Source of the DNA: Salinispora oceanensis
Lineage (GTDB): Bacteria > Actinomycetota > Actinomycetes > Mycobacteriales > Micromonosporaceae
DNA: 64,000 nucleotides
Reading direction: 5' to 3'
Assembly (NCBI RefSeq): GCF_000383575.1
Contig: NZ_KB911579.1
Span: forward strand, 4,797,424 to 4,861,423
A program made the position numbers and the translations under genes. The notes under the pieces were generated by a model. The model searched no databases. It was given only the letters and a program-made list of their open reading frames with translations, and was not told the origin of the DNA. Shown here one piece after another: positions 54,155-62,589 of this stretch; within the stretch, counting starts at the first letter, position 1, and each line of letters opens with the position of its first letter.

Positions 54155-54619
54155 TCAGCCGGCAAAGTCCTCCGGACTCACCTGGTCCAAGAACTCCCGG
54201 AACTTCTCCACCTCGTCCTCCTGCTCGTCCGGAATCACAATCCCGGCCTCGCTGAGAACCTCGTCAGCACACCGAATCGGGGCCCCCACCCGCAACGCCA
54301 ACGCGATGGAATCACTCGGCCGCGCCGACACCCGCACCCCGTCACCGAGCAACAGATCAGCGAAGAAGACATTCTCCTTCAACTCGGTGATCTCCACCGC
54401 CTGCAACGGCGCCTCCAACGCCGCCAACACATCCCGAAGAAGATCGTGCGTCAACGGCCGCGTCGGCTTGACCCCCTGCTGCTCGTAGGCGATCGCCGTC
54501 GCCTCAACCGCACCGATCCAAATCGGTAGATAACGGTCCCCCTCGACCTCTCGAAGCAGGACGATCGGCTGGTTGCCCGGCAGCTCCACCCGAACCCCGA
54601 CCACACTCAGCTCGCGCAC
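54155..54619 (-). CDS. Bifunctional nuclease family protein (BFN/DUF151, Rv1829-like)
   Basis: 154 residues from GTG 54619, chosen for GGAGG five bases upstream and because it matches where Rv1829 begins. VVGVRVELPGNQPIVLLRE, GDRYLPIWIGAVEATAIAYE, PTRPLTHDLLRDVL and VSARPSDSIALALRV form the DUF151 pattern; C-terminal EDEVEKFREFLDQVSPEDF is the usual acidic tail. Relatives are described as nucleases in plants, but the bacterial role is uncertain. It sits between ftsR and the MerR gene, as in mycobacteria. Longer frame to 54916 is composition shadow. Confidence 0.9.
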   Translation of the reverse strand: MRELSVVGVRVELPGNQPIVLLREVEGDRYLPIWIGAVEATAIAYEQQGVKPTRPLTHDLLRDVLAALEAPLQAVEITELKENVFFADLLLGDGVRVSARPSDSIALALRVGAPIRCADEVLSEAGIVIPDEQEDEVEKFREFLDQVSPEDFAG

Positions 54620-54800
54620 CGCCGCCTCCGTGTCGTTGTCACCTACGCCGCACCCCTTCTGCACCGTACACGGACCGCGACCCGGCCGTCCCACGCGCGG
54701 CACGCACCGCAAAGGGGTTACCCCGGCAAGCCTACGGCACGCATCAACAGACAGATCTTTCCGCACACACCCACCCGGCCAGACACCACCGGGTGGCGGC

Positions 54801-55550
54801 TCACCGCCCCAACGTCGAGCGCAACCCCACCCGCACCAACGCCGCGTGCAACCGCTGCGACAACGCCACCAACTCCCGCGCCGTCTCCGCCGCCCGCGCC
54901 CGCGCCGCCGGATCACTCTGCCGCGCCAACGGCGTCACCAACTGGGCAAACAACCCCACCTCGCGGTCCGCCGCCAACCGATACCCCCGCAGATGCCGCG
55001 GCTCCAACCCGTACGCCGCCAGACCCGCCACCGCCTGCGCGATGATCAACGCATCCCCGTCATACCAGCCCGGCGGATCCGGCACCATCACACCCAGCCG
55101 CTCCAACTCCGCCAGCGTCGCCTCATCCACACCGCTGCGGGCAACCAACTCGGCCCGATCCAACCGCATCCGCGACGACTCGGCCTCCGCCGGCTGCCCC
55201 GGCACCTCACCACCCGGTCCCACCGCCACCAACGCCGGCCGAGAACGACCCGGCTGCTCACCGGTCGCATCCCAGACCGCCAGCTGCTCACGGATCACCC
55301 GCAGCGGCAGGTACTGATCCCGCTGCGCGGTCAACACAAACCGCAACCGCGCCACATCATCCCAGCTGTACTTCCGGTACCCCGCCGCCGTCCGCTGCGG
55401 TTCCACCAAGCCTTCAGCCTCGAGGAACCGCAACTTCGACAACGTGGCATCCGGAAAGTCCACCCGCAACTGGGCCAGCACCTCACCGATGCTCATCAAC
55501 GGCTGCGGCCGGGATGACCCCGGCGCAGCTGACGCCGCAGGCTCACTCAC
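54801..55550 (-). CDS. ftsR: MerR-family regulator FtsR
   Basis: 249 residues; GTG at 55550 overlaps the stop of the FHA gene (GTGA). MerR-type HTH: LMSIGEVLAQLRVDFPDATLS, KLRFLEAEGLVEPQRTAAGYRKY and the wing, then a helical C-terminal half with a second HTH-like motif (LDRAELVARSGVDEATLAELE). By position between garA and the BFN gene and by sequence this is the counterpart of M. tuberculosis Rv1828 and Corynebacterium FtsR, an activator of ftsZ. It is translationally coupled to the FHA protein, as in relatives. Confidence 0.9.
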   Translation of the reverse strand: MSEPAASAAPGSSRPQPLMSIGEVLAQLRVDFPDATLSKLRFLEAEGLVEPQRTAAGYRKYSWDDVARLRFVLTAQRDQYLPLRVIREQLAVWDATGEQPGRSRPALVAVGPGGEVPGQPAEAESSRMRLDRAELVARSGVDEATLAELERLGVMVPDPPGWYDGDALIIAQAVAGLAAYGLEPRHLRGYRLAADREVGLFAQLVTPLARQSDPAARARAAETARELVALSQRLHAALVRVGLRSTLGR

Positions 55551-55999
55551 CCCCGGCCGGCCCCCTCCTCGGGCCGCGGACCCGCAAGGAACACCACCCG
55601 GAACTTGCCGATCTGCACCTCGTCACCGTTGCTCAACGTGGCCGCCTCGACCCGCTCCCGGTTCACATACGTCCCATTCAGGCTCCCCACGTCCCGCACC
55701 GTGAACGTCCCACCATCCCGGTGAAACTCCGCGTGCCGCCGCGACACCGTCACGTCATCCAGGAAAATGTCACTGTCCGGATGACGCCCACTGGTCGTCA
55801 CATCGTGGTCCAGCAAGAACCGGGCACCCGCATTCGGCCCCCGCCGCACCACCAGCAGAGCCATCCCCGGCGGCAACGAACCGGACACCCGGTTCGGCAT
55901 CACATCGGGATCCGGCCCCTCCAGGGCCTCTTCGAGCGAACCGAGATTGAGCGTCGAAGTGACGTCGAGTGGGGGAAACTCGTCGTCTGGGCGCGTCAT
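55547..55999 (-). CDS. garA: GarA-like FHA-domain protein
   Basis: 150 residues from ATG 55999 (GAGGTGG upstream). N-terminal Thr motif DVTSTLNLG (T14, T16), as in the ETTS segment of mycobacterial GarA/OdhI that PknB or PknG phosphorylate. FHA domain from about 50 to 140: SGRHPDSDIFLDDVTVSRRHAEF in pieces (SGRHPDSDIF, SRRHAEF) and RDVGSLNGTYVN. The phosphorylated N-terminus binds its own FHA domain and switches off control of 2-oxoglutarate dehydrogenase and glutamate dehydrogenase. Lies between gcvH and ftsR, matching Rv1827. Confidence 0.9.
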   Translation of the reverse strand: MTRPDDEFPPLDVTSTLNLGSLEEALEGPDPDVMPNRVSGSLPPGMALLVVRRGPNAGARFLLDHDVTTSGRHPDSDIFLDDVTVSRRHAEFHRDGGTFTVRDVGSLNGTYVNRERVEAATLSNGDEVQIGKFRVVFLAGPRPEEGAGRG

Positions 56000-56216
56000 G
56001 GGGACCACCTCACGGATCTATTCGGTCAGCGTCGGGTAAGAGCGGGTTTGGCCGCCGGGCATTCTCGCACCCGGCGGCTGGCTCCCCGTGCCAGGAAGGC
56101 AACTACACAACGCTCAACTATCGGATTCTCGGTCGACTGGGCGAGCCTAGCCAGCGCCGAAAAGCAGGGCAACCGGACGCGCGGAACCAACCCCCGCACC
56201 GGCATAAGGGCACCAC

Positions 56217-56597
56217 TCAGCCCTCGGTGAGCTCACGATACGCACCCGCCGACAGCAGGCCGTCCAGCCCGCCCCGATCAGCCACGGTGACCTCGAACAG
56301 CCAACCCGCAGCATACGGATCACTGTTGATCAACTCGGGAGTGTCGCCCAGCGCCTCATTGCACGCCGACACCGTCCCGGCGACCGGAGCGTAGATCTCC
56401 GACACACTCTTCGTCGACTCGATCTCACCCACCGAATCGCCAGGGGACACCGCCGCCCCCACCTCGGGCAGTTGGACGAAGACGATGTCACCCAGCGCGT
56501 CCTGCGCGAAATGCGTGATACCAACCCGCACCACGCCGTCGCCACCACCCGCAACCCACTCGTGCTCGGCGGTATACCGTAGATCCTCAGGAATCAC
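56217..56597 (-). CDS. gcvH: Glycine cleavage system H protein
   Basis: 126 residues from GTG 56597 (GAAGGA upstream). Lipoyl-bearing protein with K63 in GEIESTKSVSEIYAP, preceded by GITHFAQDALGDIVFVQLPEVG. It shuttles the aminomethyl group between GcvP, GcvT and the L protein. The gene is separated from gcvP by five other genes here, as in mycobacteria, so the two may not be co-regulated; gcvP has its own riboswitch. About 215 bp without a gene separate it from the FHA gene (56000-56216). Confidence 0.95.
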   Translation of the reverse strand: MIPEDLRYTAEHEWVAGGGDGVVRVGITHFAQDALGDIVFVQLPEVGAAVSPGDSVGEIESTKSVSEIYAPVAGTVSACNEALGDTPELINSDPYAAGWLFEVTVADRGGLDGLLSAGAYRELTEG

Positions 56598-56658
56598 CAG
56601 CTGCGTCCTTCATCCAATCGTGCGCCAACCCCACATGACGGCGCAGGCGCGCCACCAG

Positions 56659-57603
56659 TCACGTGATCGGACGGGCGTATTCCAGCTCGATCGGGGCGTG
56701 CAGCGCCGAAACCTCGGCCACCTCACGATCCTCAACGATCACCGTACCGCCGTCACCGTCGACCGTCGCCACCACCCCGCCAGGAATGTTCAACGCCGTA
56801 CGCATCGTCGCTGGATCCCCGATCACCGTGATCGTGTACGGGCCCGTCAACAACCGCCCACCCACGAACAGGGAACCATTCTCCCCATCCAGGAAATACG
56901 TCGAGGCGATGATCCGCACCGTCACCCCGTCCGCACCGGAAATCTGCATCGCCTCCGCGCCTGAGCCCCGCAACTCCTGCACCGCGTCCAGCACCCGCAT
57001 CGCCGAAATCGCCCCCGCGCCACCGGGCTCGAACCGCACCACCAACCCCGGACCCCGCGCCGGCAACGTCCCCGCCAAGATCCCCAACTCGTCCGCCCGC
57101 CGCGCCGCCTCCTCCAACGCGGCCTGTTGGCCCTGCTCCCCCGACAACAGCTGACGCTGGCTGTCCTCCAACGCCGCGATGTCCTGCCGCAGCCGCTTCT
57201 CCTGAGAGTTCAGGTCGTAGAGAATCCGCACCAGATCCTCCTGCCGCGCCGCCGAGGTAATCGGGTCCGTTGACGTCGTCCGCAACTGCTCCACCAGCGT
57301 GAACCCCAGCAACGCCAGCAAAACGAAGATCATCACGGTGGCCGGACTCGTCCGTCGCCACCCCCCGACCAGGGCAAGAGCGGAGGCGAACGGACGCCCC
57401 GCCGCGCGGTCCAGCCTCGACTCACCCGCCGTGGCCGGCGGCGGCTCCGGATCCACCTCCACCTCCGGCGCCAGCGGACTCAACTCGTCCGGGTCCGGCG
57501 CGTCCGGACGCGGATCCGGCTCCCCCGCGGGCCCCGTCGGAGGCTGCGGCCCCGGCTGCTTCGGCCAGCCCGTCCCCGTCTCGGTGTGCTCGTCACCACT
57601 CAT
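56659..57603 (-). CDS. DUF881 membrane protein, second copy
   Basis: 314 residues from ATG 57603. A long Pro/Glu/Asp-rich head (1-75) precedes one membrane helix (about 90-108, ATVMIFVLLALLGF), a coiled coil (about 120-170) and a DUF881 domain (about 175-300) with GPGLVVRFEPGGAGAIS and GDPATMRTALNIPGGV. Position matches Rv1825 (involved in septation with the Wag31/FtsQ-related machinery in some work). It follows the Sbp-like gene by 10 nt. DUF881 domains are found near divisome genes in actinobacteria and firmicutes. Confidence 0.87.
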   Translation of the reverse strand: MSGDEHTETGTGWPKQPGPQPPTGPAGEPDPRPDAPDPDELSPLAPEVEVDPEPPPATAGESRLDRAAGRPFASALALVGGWRRTSPATVMIFVLLALLGFTLVEQLRTTSTDPITSAARQEDLVRILYDLNSQEKRLRQDIAALEDSQRQLLSGEQGQQAALEEAARRADELGILAGTLPARGPGLVVRFEPGGAGAISAMRVLDAVQELRGSGAEAMQISGADGVTVRIIASTYFLDGENGSLFVGGRLLTGPYTITVIGDPATMRTALNIPGGVVATVDGDGGTVIVEDREVAEVSALHAPIELEYARPIT

Positions 57604-57613
57604 CACGACCAAC

Positions 57614-57946
57614 CTACGCCCGGAACAGGTGCCGACGGATCGCCGCCACATTCCCGAAGATTCGAACCCCCAACACCACCACGACACCCGTGGAGAGCTG
57701 GCTACCCACCCCCAACTGGTCCCCCACATACACGATCAGCGCAGCCACCAACACGTTGGAGATAAAAGACACCACGAACTGCTTGTCATCGAAAATCCGG
57801 TCCAGCTTCGCGCGCACCCCACCGAACACCGCATCCAGCGCCGCCACCACGGCGATCGGCAGATACGGCTGCAACGCCCCCGGCACTGTTGGATCGAGCC
57901 ACAGCCCGAGCAGCATGCCCGCAACCAACGCCAACGCCGCAATCAT
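57614..57946 (-). CDS. Small basic protein family (DUF1290/Sbp-like) membrane protein
   Basis: 110 residues from ATG 57946 (GGAGGTGG upstream); overlaps the preceding DUF881 gene by 4 nt. Three membrane segments: MIAALALVAGMLLGLWL, YLPIAVVAALDAVFGGVR, FVVSFISNVLVAALIVYVG. The GGVRAKLDRIFDDKQF loop is typical of the Sbp/DUF1290 family that sits between two DUF881 genes in many Gram-positive bacteria (Rv1824 position). Function is unknown but tied by context to division. Confidence 0.9.
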   Translation of the reverse strand: MIAALALVAGMLLGLWLDPTVPGALQPYLPIAVVAALDAVFGGVRAKLDRIFDDKQFVVSFISNVLVAALIVYVGDQLGVGSQLSTGVVVVLGVRIFGNVAAIRRHLFRA

Positions 57947-58854
57947 CGACCACCTCCGGAATTGGGAGCAGACGTCCCAGGACTGACCGGCCGGCCCGAC
58001 GGCCTCGGACTGGCCGGTGGCTGCGCGTACTCTAGCCGTGGATCCGGCGCAGCGGGCAGTATCAGGTCGTCGGCGTCCCACACCTCGAACGCCACCCCGG
58101 TATCCGCCGCCACCTGCTGCATCGTCGCCGCGATCCGGGTCTTCGCGAACCGCTCCCGCAACGCGTCCGGGCCGATCGCCGACACCTCGTACGGTCCCTT
58201 CACCGACTGGAGATCAACCAGAATCACCTGCCCTGCCGACCGAATCGTGGACGTTGCCGTCAACCGCTGCCCGTTGATCGAGATTGCCTCCGCCCCCGAC
58301 GCCCACAGCCCGTTCGCGACCCCCTGAAGGTCGATGTAGAGCACCCGCGACGGCCCCAGAGCCGGATCCGGCACCATCTGCTCGTCGGAGGGCGCATCGG
58401 CCAACCGCACCACCACACCATCCCCACTCACTCGGCCCAAACCGGTGCCCGCCTCCAACTCGTGCAGCTGCGCCGCCTCCGTCCCCAGCGCAGCGGCCCG
58501 CTGCCGGGATACCTCCGCCCGCAACTCGTCGGCCCGCTCGGACAGCTGGTCGGTCTCACCCTCCCGCTGCTCGATCTGCGCCACCAGACCCTCCCGGGCC
58601 TGCTGGCGCCCCGGTGCCGCCGCCACCGTCTGGCGGTACGCCACCGCAAACAGAAACCCGAGCACCACGATGACGACGAGGCTCACGGCCCGGACCGACC
58701 GGCCCCACCTCACCGTGGCTCCCTGCCGCCGGCGTGCCGCCGCGTCGCCGTACCCCGGATCAAGCGGATTGCGAAACAGCTCGGTGAGGAAGTCCGGCGC
58801 GTACGTCCGGCCGGTCGGCTCCCGGCTCTCTGGTCGAAGCTGCGAGCCGGTCAT
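57943..58854 (-). CDS. DUF881 membrane protein, first copy
   Basis: 303 residues from ATG 58854, overlapping the pgsA-type stop by 4 nt. A cytoplasmic head with PDFLTELFRNPLDPGYG, one membrane helix (about 55-72), coiled coil (about 80-125, EQREGETDQLSERADELRA) and DUF881 (about 135-270) with GDGVVVRLADA and ILVDLQSVKGPYEVSAIG. Matches Rv1823 by order. Head, helix, coil and domain order is the same as in the other DUF881 gene, so they likely arose by duplication. Confidence 0.88.
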   Translation of the reverse strand: MTGSQLRPESREPTGRTYAPDFLTELFRNPLDPGYGDAAARRRQGATVRWGRSVRAVSLVVIVVLGFLFAVAYRQTVAAAPGRQQAREGLVAQIEQREGETDQLSERADELRAEVSRQRAAALGTEAAQLHELEAGTGLGRVSGDGVVVRLADAPSDEQMVPDPALGPSRVLYIDLQGVANGLWASGAEAISINGQRLTATSTIRSAGQVILVDLQSVKGPYEVSAIGPDALRERFAKTRIAATMQQVAADTGVAFEVWDADDLILPAAPDPRLEYAQPPASPRPSGRPVSPGTSAPNSGGGR

Positions 58855-59459
58855 CGTACCCTCGCTGCCCGCACCAGCCGCCCGGCCTGCACCACGTACA
58901 TCGCGCCAGCGATCCAATACAAGGCCAGGCCCCACCAGGCCAGGCTCCAACCAACCGCGCTGATAGCTGTTGCTGGCACCGCCTTCGCCAGCAACAGGAC
59001 TGGAAACGCGGCCAACAACAGAAACGTCGCCGTCTTGCCGACGTAGTGCACCGGCGGCGGCCCGTATCCGTAGCGACGTAGCGTGCCGAGGGAACCCAAC
59101 AGCAGCACTTCACGGGCGAGCAGCGCAACCGTGAACTGCCACGGCACCACCTCGCGGACGGTAAACGCGACGAGCGTGGCCAAGATGTAGAGGCGGTCGA
59201 CGAACGGATCGAGTAGCTCGCCCAGCCGGCTCACCTGCCGGAGCCGCCGGGCGACCCAGCCATCCACCCAGTCGGTGGTGCCGCCGACCGCCAGCACCGC
59301 GATCGCGGCGACATCGGCGCGGGCCACCAGGAGGAGATAGAGGAAGACCGGCACACCGAGGAGCCGGACGAAACTGATCACATTCGGCAGCGTGAAGACC
59401 CGGTCGGTGAGATGGCCGGAGGCCTGCGGAGTGCCAACTCGAGCCGGCCGCTGCGACAC
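58851..59459 (-). CDS. CDP-alcohol phosphatidyltransferase (PgsA2-like)
   Basis: 202 residues from GTG 59459 because AGGAGG lies just before; the frame up to 59582 adds a Ser/Gly-rich stretch. Catalytic motif D63-x2-D66-G67-x2-A70-R71-x8-G80-x3-D84-x3-D88 is complete (TDWVDGWVARRLRQ, GELLDPFVDRLY). About six membrane helices. Such enzymes join CDP-diacylglycerol to an alcohol such as glycerol 3-phosphate. Position matches M. tuberculosis pgsA2 (Rv1822); the true acceptor (glycerol phosphate for cardiolipin or PG) is not proven. It begins the coupled pgsA-DUF881-sbp set. Confidence 0.87.
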   Translation of the reverse strand: MSQRPARVGTPQASGHLTDRVFTLPNVISFVRLLGVPVFLYLLLVARADVAAIAVLAVGGTTDWVDGWVARRLRQVSRLGELLDPFVDRLYILATLVAFTVREVVPWQFTVALLAREVLLLGSLGTLRRYGYGPPPVHYVGKTATFLLLAAFPVLLLAKAVPATAISAVGWSLAWWGLALYWIAGAMYVVQAGRLVRAARVR

Positions 59460-59619
59460 CGAACCTCCTCCACTGCGCGCCTCGGCGCCCGACCCAACAT
59501 CTGCCAGCCGCGCTGCCGGGTCGGCCGGCACCGACACTGCGACCCCAGCGCGGGACCGACCCGTCGGACGGCCCGCGATCATCTGGGATCGCGGGCCGGT
59601 CCAGTTTGCGCTGCCACTA

Positions 59620-59663
59620 TATCCGCCCTGTCCTGGCGTCGATGCCCTGTGTCAGGGCGGATA
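59620..59663. promoter_or_regulatory. 11-bp inverted repeat between pgsA-like and usp genes
   Basis: TATCCGCCCTG (59620-59630) and CAGGGCGGATA (59653-59663) are perfect arms, 22 nt apart, in the divergent region. A smaller dyad CCTAG-GATA-CTAGG lies at 59708-59721. They could be regulator sites or a hairpin in either leader. Confidence 0.5.
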
Positions 59664-59824
59664 CGTGCAGTGTCCGGGTGTGTGATGACCCACGTGGTCT
59701 AGGGCGACCTAGGATACTAGGGCTAGTTCATCGGCGGCGCCGGTGGCAGCCCAGCTGGGGCGAACCCACTGGTTACGGCTCCCGGCCATCCCACGGCCGC
59801 GATACTGACCGCGGGGGTGAAGGG

Positions 59825-60706
59825 GTGAACTCGTCGAACGGTGCCGCGGTGGTAGTCGGCGTGGACGGGTCCGAGCAGGCGCTGCGGGCCGTACGCCTCG
59901 CGGCCGCCGAGGCCGCCCGCCGTAACCGAATGCTACGGATCGTCCACGGATTCATCTGGCCGCTCCTCCACGTACCGGTGGGAGCACCACCCGGCGGACC
60001 GCCCGGATCGGGCCTCCGCCACCAAGCAGAGCAGCTCGTCGCCGACGCGGTCGCCGAAGCCGAAGCGACCGCCCCCGGCCTCCGCGTCTCCGGTGAGATC
60101 ATTGACGGCGAGGCCGCCGCCGTGCTGGTCGGCGAAGCACCGAATGCCGTGCTGATCGTACTGGGTGACCGGGGTATGGGCGGTTTCGCGGCCCTGGTCG
60201 TCGGCTCTGTGGCGATACAGGTCGCCACCCACGCCGACTGCCCGGTCCTGGTCGCCCGCGGCACGGACCGCACCGCAGGGCCGGTGGTCGTCGGGGTGGA
60301 CGGATCCGCGGTGTCCCCTCCCGCCATCGAATTCGCCGCCGAGCAGGCGTCGCTGCGCGGCAGCGACCTCATCGCGATACACGCCTACCTACACCCGGTC
60401 GCCAGCGAACCCGGCGACATGCAGCCTCTCGTCTACGACGAGGAGAAGCTACGCCACGAGGAACGCCAGTTACTCGCCGAATCCGTCGCCGGGCTGGCCG
60501 AGAGATGGCCGGATCTGACCGTCCAGCAACGAGCCGTCCGCGGCCGGCCCGCGCCGGCCCTCACCGAAGCGTCCCAGCAGGCCCAACTACTGGTAGTCGG
60601 CGGGCACGGACGCAGTGCGCTCACCGGCCTGCTGCTGGGCTCAGTCAGCCAGTCCGCGCTGCACCACGCCGACTGCCCCGTCGCGGTTGTCCGCGCTTCC
60701 GGCTAA
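59825..60706 (+). CDS. Universal stress protein, two UspA domains
   Basis: 293 residues from GTG 59825. Two tandem Usp domains: first with VVVGVDGSEQALRAV and the nucleotide loop GDRGMGGFAALVVGS, second with VVVGVDGSAVSPPAI and GGHGRSALTGLLLGS; both fit the ATP-binding G-x2-G-x9-G-S/T pattern. Common under hypoxia and dormancy in actinobacteria (DosR-type regulons). Divergent from the pgsA-like gene. No DosR box was sought in detail; the leader has inverted repeats noted separately. Confidence 0.93.
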   Translation: MNSSNGAAVVVGVDGSEQALRAVRLAAAEAARRNRMLRIVHGFIWPLLHVPVGAPPGGPPGSGLRHQAEQLVADAVAEAEATAPGLRVSGEIIDGEAAAVLVGEAPNAVLIVLGDRGMGGFAALVVGSVAIQVATHADCPVLVARGTDRTAGPVVVGVDGSAVSPPAIEFAAEQASLRGSDLIAIHAYLHPVASEPGDMQPLVYDEEKLRHEERQLLAESVAGLAERWPDLTVQQRAVRGRPAPALTEASQQAQLLVVGGHGRSALTGLLLGSVSQSALHHADCPVAVVRASG

Positions 60707-60850
60707 TCCGCTCGACGCGGTTGGTTGGTCACCACCCCGGGACGGGTAGACGCCCGGCGGACAACACTGGTGAGCGGACCGAGGAGGCACCCAGATGCCA
60801 GCACCACGACCAACGAGCGACGCGTACGGTCGACCCGGCGGCGACCCGAT

Positions 60851-61318
60851 ATGAGAGCCGGAGTCCTAGCCGACGGAGCGATCGCCGGTGCGGCCGGCAC
60901 CACCGCCCTCAACGTCGTCACCTATCTGGACATGACGCTACGAGCCCGGCCCGCGAGTAACACCCCAGAACGCAGCGCCGGCCGGGTCGCCGAGGTGACC
61001 CACCTCAACCTCGGCCCCGAACCCCAGGCGACCAACCGCCGCTCGGGACTCGGCCCGCTACTCGGGTACGGCATCGGGATCGCCGCCGGAGTTGGCTTCG
61101 CCCTGCTGACCCGGGGCCGACCAATGCCGCCGGCCCTGGCCAGCGGGCTGCTCGGCGGCGGGGTGATGACCGCCTCCGGCAGCTCGTACGCCGTCTTCGG
61201 AGTTAGCGACCCACGGACCTGGAGCCGTGGGGACTGGCTGTCCGACCTCATCCCGCACCTGGCTTACGGTCTGGTCGCCGCGACGACCTGGAACCGACTC
61301 CGGATGCCACCCGCCTGA
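60851..61318 (+). CDS. Small membrane protein of unknown function
   Basis: 155 residues from ATG 60851. Membrane helices at about 3-22 (AGVLADGAIAGAAGTTAL), 70-90 (LGYGIGIAAGVGFALL), 95-115 and 135-150. The loop after the first helix holds YLDMTLRARPASNTPERS, a motif shared by a family of actinobacterial membrane proteins that I cannot name. Follows the stress protein by 144 nt on the same strand and ends at a strong terminator. Confidence 0.72.
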   Translation: MRAGVLADGAIAGAAGTTALNVVTYLDMTLRARPASNTPERSAGRVAEVTHLNLGPEPQATNRRSGLGPLLGYGIGIAAGVGFALLTRGRPMPPALASGLLGGGVMTASGSSYAVFGVSDPRTWSRGDWLSDLIPHLAYGLVAATTWNRLRMPPA

Positions 61319-61328
61319 GGCTCAACCA

Positions 61329-61369
61329 CCGGGCCGCCCGCCCTCTCACACGCCGGGCGGGCGGCCCGG
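61329..61369. terminator. Bidirectional terminator, perfect 15-bp stem
   Basis: CCGGGCCGCCCGCCC (61329-61343) pairs exactly with 61355-61369 around an 11-nt loop, between the convergent genes ending at 61318 and 61371. Confidence 0.9.
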
Positions 61370-61370
61370 A

Positions 61371-61565
61371 TCAGCTGTCGTCCTCAGCAACCGGCTCGCC
61401 CGGGGGCCCATAGCCGGAGACCTGACCCCGGGGCACCGGACGCCCCCGGTCGCCCTGCGACGAGCCACGGTTACGAGGATGACCCGCCGGACCGGGTCCC
61501 TTGGTGTCCTGCACGTTCGAGCCCCGGGCGCTACGCCGGGCCTCCTGCTGCTGCGGGTTCGTCAC
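61371..61565 (-). CDS. Small disordered hydrophilic protein
   Basis: 64 residues from GTG 61565 (AAGGAG eight bases before). Composition is Gly/Arg/Pro/Gln-rich and without hydrophobic core: TNPQQQEARRSARGSNVQDT, then RGSSQGDRGRPVPRGQ, ending in an acidic AEDDS. No domain is recognised. The strong ribosome site and adjacent terminator argue that it is expressed. Divergent from the endonuclease III-like gene, 76 nt away. Confidence 0.6.
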   Translation of the reverse strand: MTNPQQQEARRSARGSNVQDTKGPGPAGHPRNRGSSQGDRGRPVPRGQVSGYGPPGEPVAEDDS

Positions 61566-61641
61566 CGCTGTCTCCTTCCGCTGGGTGGCGCCGTACGTGG
61601 CGGTTGCCGCCACCCTCGAATACCCACGGACGTCACCGGCC

Positions 61642-62334
61642 ATGCAGCGGGCTAACTCGGCCTACGACGGGTACCCCCCGCCGGTGGGAGACAGTCACGA
61701 AACAGCACGGGTGCTGCTGGAACGACGAGGACAGACCTACACCGAGGAGGCCGGGATCCGGCTGGCCGACCGGCCCGGGCCGCTCTATCAGCTGTTGGTG
61801 CTCGCCACCCTGCTGAGTGCACGAATCCGAGCCGGCGTCGCGGTGTCCGCGGCCCGGGAGCTCTTCGCCGCCGGCTACCGCACCCCGTCGGCGATGGAGG
61901 CGGCGACCTGGCAGGACCGGGTTGACGCGCTCGGTCGCGGGCATTACCGGCGCTACGACGAGCGGACCGCCACGCTGCTCGGCACGGGTGCACGACTCTG
62001 CCTGGACCGCTGGCAGGGTGACCTACGCCGGCTACACCACACCGCGCAGGGCCAGCCGGCGCAGCTACGCCGCCTGCTCACCGCTTTTCCGGGCATCGGG
62101 CCCGCCGGTGCGGACATCTTCCTCCGCGAGGTCCAGGCGGTCTGGCCGGACCTGCGTCCCTTCGCCGACCGGCGTGCCCTCAGCGGCGCGGAGAGGTTGG
62201 GCCTGCCGCAAACCCCGCGGCGGCTCGCCGACCTGGTGGCGGAGGCGGAGTTCGGCCGCTTCGCCTCCGCTCTGGTGCGGGTCGCGCTCGGCGAGGAATC
62301 CGCTGGTGCGGTGACGCGGGCAGCGCGCCGGTGA
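61642..62334 (+). CDS. Endonuclease III-like HhH protein lacking the catalytic lysine
   Basis: 230 residues from ATG 61642; a longer frame upstream has no good start. Fold of the HhH-GPD glycosylases: LYQLLVLATLLSARIRAGVAV aligns with the EndoIII start helix, and LTAFPGIGPAGADIFLREV is the helix-hairpin-helix. At the place where EndoIII has GxGRK, with the catalytic Lys, this protein has GIGPAG. The Asp in RPFADRRAL could be the general acid/base residue. The four FeS cysteines at the end are absent. It may be a monofunctional glycosylase or a DNA-binding relative. Confidence 0.75.
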   Translation: MQRANSAYDGYPPPVGDSHETARVLLERRGQTYTEEAGIRLADRPGPLYQLLVLATLLSARIRAGVAVSAARELFAAGYRTPSAMEAATWQDRVDALGRGHYRRYDERTATLLGTGARLCLDRWQGDLRRLHHTAQGQPAQLRRLLTAFPGIGPAGADIFLREVQAVWPDLRPFADRRALSGAERLGLPQTPRRLADLVAEAEFGRFASALVRVALGEESAGAVTRAARR

Positions 62335-62338
62335 CCGG

Positions 62339-62524
62339 TCACTTCGTCGCGTCACCGCGAGGCCGGGTGAGGTACCACACCAGTAGCGCAGCGAGCACGG
62401 CCAGCGCGATCAGGCCGCTGGTGACGCCCTCACCGTCCGGTTGATCCCGACCAGTCGTTCCAAAGTAGATCACTGCTAGCCCGGCCAGTACCGCCACGGC
62501 GGTACGTACTCCTCGGTCCCTCAC
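62339..62524 (-). CDS. Small two-helix membrane protein
   Basis: 61 residues with hydrophobic segments at about 8-22 (TAVAVLAGLAVIYFG) and 36-53 (GLIALAVLAALLVWYL), a charged loop GRDQPDGEG between, and a basic tail. GTG start at 62524. Ends 4 nt after the convergent endonuclease-like stop. Function unknown. Confidence 0.65.
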   Translation of the reverse strand: MRDRGVRTAVAVLAGLAVIYFGTTGRDQPDGEGVTSGLIALAVLAALLVWYLTRPRGDATK

Positions 62525-62589
62525 ACTCGGTGACCCTAGCCAGCGCCGCCCGCAAAGGGTGGCGAACTACTTTTTTCCCCTGAACGGGG

